Source: JAGCJX01 sp045638645 (GTDB lineage: Bacteria > Bacteroidota > Bacteroidia > Bacteroidales > UBA932). From it: 64,000 bases of DNA. The notes beneath the pieces are model-generated. The model was given only the letters and a program-made list of their open reading frames with translations, searched no databases and was not told the DNA's origin. Position 1 is the stretch's first letter; every line of letters starts with the position of its first letter. Location of the stretch: NCBI GenBank assembly GCA_045638645.1, contig JAZUBU010000002.1:62001-126000 (forward strand), read 5' to 3'. Below, piece after piece: positions 60,381 through 64,000 of this stretch. Position numbers and translations under genes: made by a program.

Positions 60381-61013
60381 ATGATTATCAACAACCACGC
60401 CATCAATCCCGAAGAACTTCCTTTGGGCTGTTCGAAAATGTGGGGCGGACCGGATTTGCCGGAAGACCTCGAATTCCCTATGTTTGAAGACGAAGCTGGA
60501 GATTTGTACCATTATCGCTTTGTCTGCCAAGTCGATTGCCGGGAAGCCTCTGAATTTGATACCGACAATCTCCTTCCCAAAACAGGTATTCTGTATTTCT
60601 TTGCCCGCATCGGTTACTATTTCACCGAAAGTTTTGACGACGAACCGCGCAACATCGGCTGGTGGAATCCGACAGATACCCGTGTGATTTACATTCCTGA
60701 CAACAACGAAGACAAATTGGCGGAAGCTGTGCTGCTGGACGACAACGACGAGCCCATCGCACCGGATGATGAAAAAATCACCTTCGAACAAGGCCAAGCT
60801 AAAGAAGGCCACCAACTCTTGGGTCAACCTCTGGGCGACAGCAAATGGTTGGAAGAAAGTGGCCGCATCCTGTTGTTCCAACTGGACTCATGCCACACCG
60901 CACACGAAGACCTCGTGTTTGGAGAAGGCGGAACGATGTATTTCACCATCCGCAAAGAAGACTTGCTGAAAAAAGATTTCAGCAGCGTACAAGGCTACCT
61001 GGCTACCAATTAA
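60381..61013 (+). CDS. DUF1963-like (YwqG family) protein
   Basis: 210 residues from the ATG at 60381, 2 bases after tdk. A soluble protein with features of the YwqG/DUF1963 family: GCSKMWGGPDLPEDLEFP near the N-terminus, FVCQVDCREAS, LPKTGILYFFARIGYY, HQLLGQP and a C-terminal GGTMYFTIRKEDL. The family has no established biochemical role. Co-transcribed with tdk. Its 3' end overlaps the convergent gene by 11 bases. Confidence 0.85.
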   Translation: MIINNHAINPEELPLGCSKMWGGPDLPEDLEFPMFEDEAGDLYHYRFVCQVDCREASEFDTDNLLPKTGILYFFARIGYYFTESFDDEPRNIGWWNPTDTRVIYIPDNNEDKLAEAVLLDDNDEPIAPDDEKITFEQGQAKEGHQLLGQPLGDSKWLEESGRILLFQLDSCHTAHEDLVFGEGGTMYFTIRKEDLLKKDFSSVQGYLATN

Positions 61014-61743
61014 TGGTATCCAACAAGAGGGTCGATGTGAGTTCGTCATCGTCGTAGCTCTCTTGTTTGACCACACCGATGCCATACGCATACCAGGTCT
61101 TGACCCGACTCTTTTCTGTGGACATCATCGCCTTGGTCGACACGTCCTCTGTCAACACAAAACATTCATAATCACCGGCAGGAGTTTTCACCGTCTCCAC
61201 GCCGGTGATTTTTCTTGCCTTGCCTCGAATCTTGATGTTGAAGAAAAGGAGTTTGATCTTCAATTCGTAGTCCGGAAGTTTGCCCACCTCGGGATAACGG
61301 GGAACACCGCGCACCTGACCGGACACCTCAATGTTTTCACGTAATTTTTGGTAAAACTCATCGCGATCCGCTGCAGGAACAGACTCCATCGCACCGGAAG
61401 ACTCCATCATTTGCACAAACAAATCGCCGCTGAACATCGCGCCCAGATCCAGGATGAGTTCTCCCTCGTCAAAACGGTAGAGCAGGAAAGTCGTATCGGC
61501 AGGAGCTTCCTCCCCCATCTTTTGGTTGAGCATTCGAACTTCGGCTTGGCCGTTGACGGCATCGCCCTTCATCTTTTGGACCGAATACTCGACGAGCCGA
61601 ACCTCCCCGGTCTGGTGGTTTGTCTCCCGGTAGGACCAGATGGCAGTCTTGGGGTTGGGAACAAAGAATACATCCGCTTGCGCAAAGGCGGGGGTCCAGC
61701 TGGCGGCCAAAAGGCCGATCATCACAAAAATCAACGTTCTCAT
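61003..61743 (-). CDS. Exported protein of unknown function (DUF3108-like fold possible)
   Basis: 246 residues with a signal peptide (1-21, ending PAFAQ). Beta-rich, with a KTPAGDYECFVLTEDV segment and YAYGIGVVKQESYD near the end, a pattern typical of DUF3108-like periplasmic proteins (T-P-A-G-x-[FY]-x-C followed by W-Y-A-x-G-[IV]-G). Starts 4 bases into the previous gene's stop, so it is translationally linked to the CBS-domain gene upstream. No enzymatic residue evident. Confidence 0.8.
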   Translation of the reverse strand: MRTLIFVMIGLLAASWTPAFAQADVFFVPNPKTAIWSYRETNHQTGEVRLVEYSVQKMKGDAVNGQAEVRMLNQKMGEEAPADTTFLLYRFDEGELILDLGAMFSGDLFVQMMESSGAMESVPAADRDEFYQKLRENIEVSGQVRGVPRYPEVGKLPDYELKIKLLFFNIKIRGKARKITGVETVKTPAGDYECFVLTEDVSTKAMMSTEKSRVKTWYAYGIGVVKQESYDDDELTSTLLLDTINW

Positions 61744-63032
61744 ACTTCTTCCTCTTCTACCGGTTTTTCAACCACATTTACCAAAATTTTATCGATACGG
61801 GCGCCATCCATGTCCACCACTTCCAGGGTAAACTGTTCCCAAGTCAAGGTCTCGCCGGACTGGGGAATGTGCTCGAGTTTTTCCAGAATCAAGCCTCCAA
61901 TCGTATTGTAGTCGTTGTCCGAGAACAGGTCTTCGCGCTCGAAGTGGGCCAGAAAGTCGTAGAACGGACATTGACCGTCCACGAGCCAGCCACTACCCTC
62001 TTTGCGGGCGATGATATCCGGTTCTTCGGTCTCATCGGAAATGGTTCCCACAAGGCCCTCTAGGATGTCTTTGTGGGTCACGATGCCCTGGAAGACTCCG
62101 AATTCATCACAGACAAGGCCATAACCCACCTGTTTCTCCTGCATCTGTTCCAAGACTTTGTACACGTCGGTGTATTCGTGGAAATATTGGGCGGGACGTA
62201 CGATGTCTTCCAAACGGAAGTCAGGTTCATCCAATTTGCCGAAGAGCTCTTTCAGGAAGACCACCCCGAGGATGTTGTCCAAACTATCGTCTCCAACCGG
62301 ATATACTTCAAAGAGGTTTTCTTTCACCAGATCAGAAATCTGGTCCGCATTCATTTCCTTTTCGATCCAAACAATCTCATTGCGAGAAGTCATGATGGAC
62401 TCTACCTTCCGGTCTCCCAAGGAAAAAACACGCTCTACAATATCCTGTTCCATCTCTTGGACAGAACCGTCTTCCGCTCCTTCCGCAATCATGGACTTGA
62501 TTTCTTCCTCGGTAACGATGGGTTCTTCTTCCCGGATTCCGATGATTTTCGACAGCAAGGAGGTGCTTCGGGTCAGAACCCAGACAAAAGGCGAGGTCAA
62601 CACCGACAACAAGTGCATCGGACCCGCCATGATCTTGGCAATCCGCTCCGAATAGCTCATACCAATACGCTTGGGCAAGAGTTCTCCCAAAATCAGGGTC
62701 AGGTAGGTTACCACCACCACGATGATGGTTTGGGCCACTCCCAACACATAGGCCTCATTCATTCCCCATCGCTGCAAGACGGCAGCAAAGTCTTCCGCAA
62801 ACTGATCTCCCGAATAGAGACCCGTCAGGATACCGATCAAGGTGATGCCAATTTGGACGGTAGAAAGGAAACGGTCAGGTTCCTCAGACAAGCGCAAAGC
62901 CCGTTTTGCCGAAGAACTCCCGCGTTTCGCTTCGGCTGCCAAACTGGATTTTCGGGCACTGATCATGGCGATCTCGCTCATCGAAAACAGACCATTCAAG
63001 AAAATCAGAATGAGTATAATAATCAATTCCAT
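61740..63032 (-). CDS. CNNM/CorC-type membrane protein with CBS domains
   Basis: About 430 residues from the ATG at 63032. An N-terminal CNNM (DUF21) membrane domain with four helices (MELIIILILIFLNGLFSMSE at the start; LILGELLPKRIG near 125), a CBS pair (about 210-335) and a C-terminal CorC/HlyC domain (about 345-425). Members are linked to magnesium or cobalt efflux; older names call them hemolysins without good reason. Confidence 0.93.
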   Translation of the reverse strand: MELIIILILIFLNGLFSMSEIAMISARKSSLAAEAKRGSSSAKRALRLSEEPDRFLSTVQIGITLIGILTGLYSGDQFAEDFAAVLQRWGMNEAYVLGVAQTIIVVVVTYLTLILGELLPKRIGMSYSERIAKIMAGPMHLLSVLTSPFVWVLTRSTSLLSKIIGIREEEPIVTEEEIKSMIAEGAEDGSVQEMEQDIVERVFSLGDRKVESIMTSRNEIVWIEKEMNADQISDLVKENLFEVYPVGDDSLDNILGVVFLKELFGKLDEPDFRLEDIVRPAQYFHEYTDVYKVLEQMQEKQVGYGLVCDEFGVFQGIVTHKDILEGLVGTISDETEEPDIIARKEGSGWLVDGQCPFYDFLAHFEREDLFSDNDYNTIGGLILEKLEHIPQSGETLTWEQFTLEVVDMDGARIDKILVNVVEKPVEEEEV

Positions 63033-63050
63033 ACTTACGACAATAGTCAA

Positions 63051-63082
63051 CAAAAGTAAGAAAAAAAAACAGGTTGCTCAAA
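63051..63082 (-). promoter_or_regulatory. Promoter of the CNNM/CorC gene
   Basis: Minus strand TTTG (63079-63082), 20-base spacer, TACTTTTG (63051-63058): full consensus, about 19 bases before the ATG. Confidence 0.75.
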
Positions 63083-63088
63083 AATACA

Positions 63089-63096
63089 TACCTTTG
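63089..63096 (+). promoter_or_regulatory. -7 box of the CBM9-like gene
   Basis: TACCTTTG matches TAnnTTTG, 17 bases before the ATG at 63113 and divergent from the CNNM promoter. Confidence 0.5.
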
Positions 63097-63112
63097 CCAA
63101 AAATAACACCCC

Positions 63113-63850
63113 ATGAAAGCACCGCTTCGTTGCCTTCTTTTGCTAACTTGTTGGGCCTGCTGCCATGCATGGGCCTCGGCACAAAGCCACCCAACACAAA
63201 ATCATCCATCCATGAAACAACTGACTGTAAAGACCTCCCCGGAATTAGGAAGTCTCACTGCCAATGAATTGAAAGCCAAATTCCAATCCCTCCCGGCACA
63301 AGCCCTGGACTGCGTGAATTGGGCAGACCGTTTCCCCTACGCTCCCGAAACCTCGTTCCGCATCGCCACCGACGGAAAAAGCCTGTTCATCTACTACGAA
63401 ACCTGCGGCACCGGGTTACGGGCCGTGGCAACCGAAGACAACGGGGCCGTATGGGAAGACAGTTGCGTAGAATTTTTTGTTCAGGTTCCGGGAAAACCTT
63501 ACTACCGCAATTTCGAAGTCAACTGCATCGGCACCTTGCTGGCCTCACAAAAAACGCCCGGATCGGAATCCAAGCGTTTTACGACAGACGAACTGGCAAA
63601 AATCCAACGTTACCCTTCGTTGGAGCACAAGGCCATCGATTTGCCCGAAGGCGAATATGCGTGGAACATGCTCCTGATCATCCCGTTGGAATGTCTTGGG
63701 CTGGAAGAATTACCCCAAACCCTGCGGGCCAATTTCTACAAATGCGGAGACAAGACCAGCCGTCCTCACTACGTAAGCTGGAGTCCGATTGCCTATCCGA
63801 AACCAAACTTCCACTTACCCGAATATTTCGGAGAGCTCTGCTTCGAATAA
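63113..63850 (+). CDS. Secreted carbohydrate-binding family 9-like protein
   Basis: 245 residues. A signal peptide (about 1-24, ending ASAQ) and a single beta-sandwich resembling CBM9/DOMON-like domains: ALDCVNWADRFPYAPETSFRIA-like opening, SLFIYYETCG, DNGAVWEDSCVEFFV and a C-terminal FYKCGD...HYVSWSPI. Such stand-alone domains occur in Bacteroidetes; ligand unknown. An alternative ATG at 63212 would remove the signal. A hairpin spans its stop codon. Confidence 0.85.
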   Translation: MKAPLRCLLLLTCWACCHAWASAQSHPTQNHPSMKQLTVKTSPELGSLTANELKAKFQSLPAQALDCVNWADRFPYAPETSFRIATDGKSLFIYYETCGTGLRAVATEDNGAVWEDSCVEFFVQVPGKPYYRNFEVNCIGTLLASQKTPGSESKRFTTDELAKIQRYPSLEHKAIDLPEGEYAWNMLLIIPLECLGLEELPQTLRANFYKCGDKTSRPHYVSWSPIAYPKPNFHLPEYFGELCFE

Positions 63851-63876
63851 ACAGAGCTCCTGAATGCAAACCTGTT

Positions 63877-64000
63877 CTACTTCGCCTCGCGGATGTATTG
63901 GTAACAAGCCAAATAATCAGTAGAAGGCACCAGCGTTTCCTTGACCGAACGCGGTGAGATCCAACGCATCAGATTCTGCTCTCCCCCCGCCTTATCGTTG
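63877..64000 (-). CDS. 3' end of an unidentified gene, cut by window edge
   Basis: A minus-strand frame is open from the window end to a TAG at 63877-63879. It gives 40 residues that end LACYQYIREAK and contain NLMRWISPRSVKE. Codon use looks like real coding sequence, and no other frame explains this stretch. Too short for me to name. Confidence 0.55.
   Translation of the reverse strand, partial: NDKAGGEQNLMRWISPRSVKETLVPSTDYLACYQYIREAK

Noticed and set aside
63830..63860. Hairpin spanning the stop codon of the CBM9-like gene (GAGCTCTG/CAGAGCTC)
   Set aside because: A good inverted repeat but no T-run follows, so I do not call it a terminator.

Overview
The window reads as one chromosomal segment of a member of the Bacteroidetes, most likely order Bacteroidales. 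The evidence is a SusC/SusD pair, many TAnnTTTG (-7) promoter boxes, near absence of strong Shine-Dalgarno sequences, a two-subunit 2-oxoglutarate:ferredoxin oxidoreductase, a Bacteroidetes-type RNA polymerase omega subunit, and a BamA/Skp/BamD envelope set. I would not name a genus. Coding density is high, only the two end genes are cut by the window edges, and I saw no insertion sequence, phage, integrase or CRISPR array.

Layout. 1-12.3 kb is the translation/transcription block on the + strand: 3' part of tuf, tRNA-Trp, secE, nusG, rplK, rplA, rplJ, rplL, rpoB, rpoC. 12.4-19.6 kb is accessory. It holds a minus-strand SusC-SusD-lipoprotein operon without any glycoside hydrolase, flanked by two divergent members of one unnamed exported protein family. 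19.6-27.1 kb (minus) carries murI, a lipid-anchored thioredoxin-like protein, a gamma-class carbonic-anhydrase-like protein, gdhA, korB, korA and a Skp-like chaperone. 27.1-31.4 kb (minus) is bamA, uppS, nadK. 31.5-36.7 kb (+) is pdxJ, a lipidated Skp-like protein, a glycosyltransferase, purC and a LysM/periplasmic-binding-fold protein.

36.7-44.2 kb (minus) is a tightly packed seven-gene run trxB-bamD-rpoZ-coaBC-recN-nagB-pepP with gaps of 1-24 bases or short overlaps. 44.2-46.6 kb holds a nucleoside-recognition-domain membrane protein, a PerR-like regulator with a perfect 7-1-7 palindrome at its own promoter, rubrerythrin, and two nearly identical tRNA-Pro genes. 46.7-49.0 kb is a ROK sugar kinase with an FHS-type sugar transporter. 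49.1-53.3 kb (+) is parE, an acyltransferase and an acyl-CoA ligase.

53.3-57.2 kb (minus) is a NatA/NatB-type ABC exporter with a 5'-nucleotidase split into two genes in swapped order. 57.3-59.7 kb (minus) holds a helix-hairpin-helix protein, rsmI and a repeat-bearing coiled-coil protein. 59.8-64 kb contains tdk, a DUF1963-like protein, an exported protein of unknown function, a CNNM/CorC-type membrane protein, a CBM9-like secreted protein and the 3' end of an unidentified gene.

Most of the window is conserved housekeeping DNA. No wholly new multi-gene system is evident. The best leads are the paralogous exported proteins flanking the hydrolase-less SusCD operon, the self-regulated PerR-rubrerythrin unit, the tRNA-Pro pair with an apparent A34 anticodon, the 48-bp in-frame tandem repeat, and several stop-codon/terminator and gene-end overlaps.
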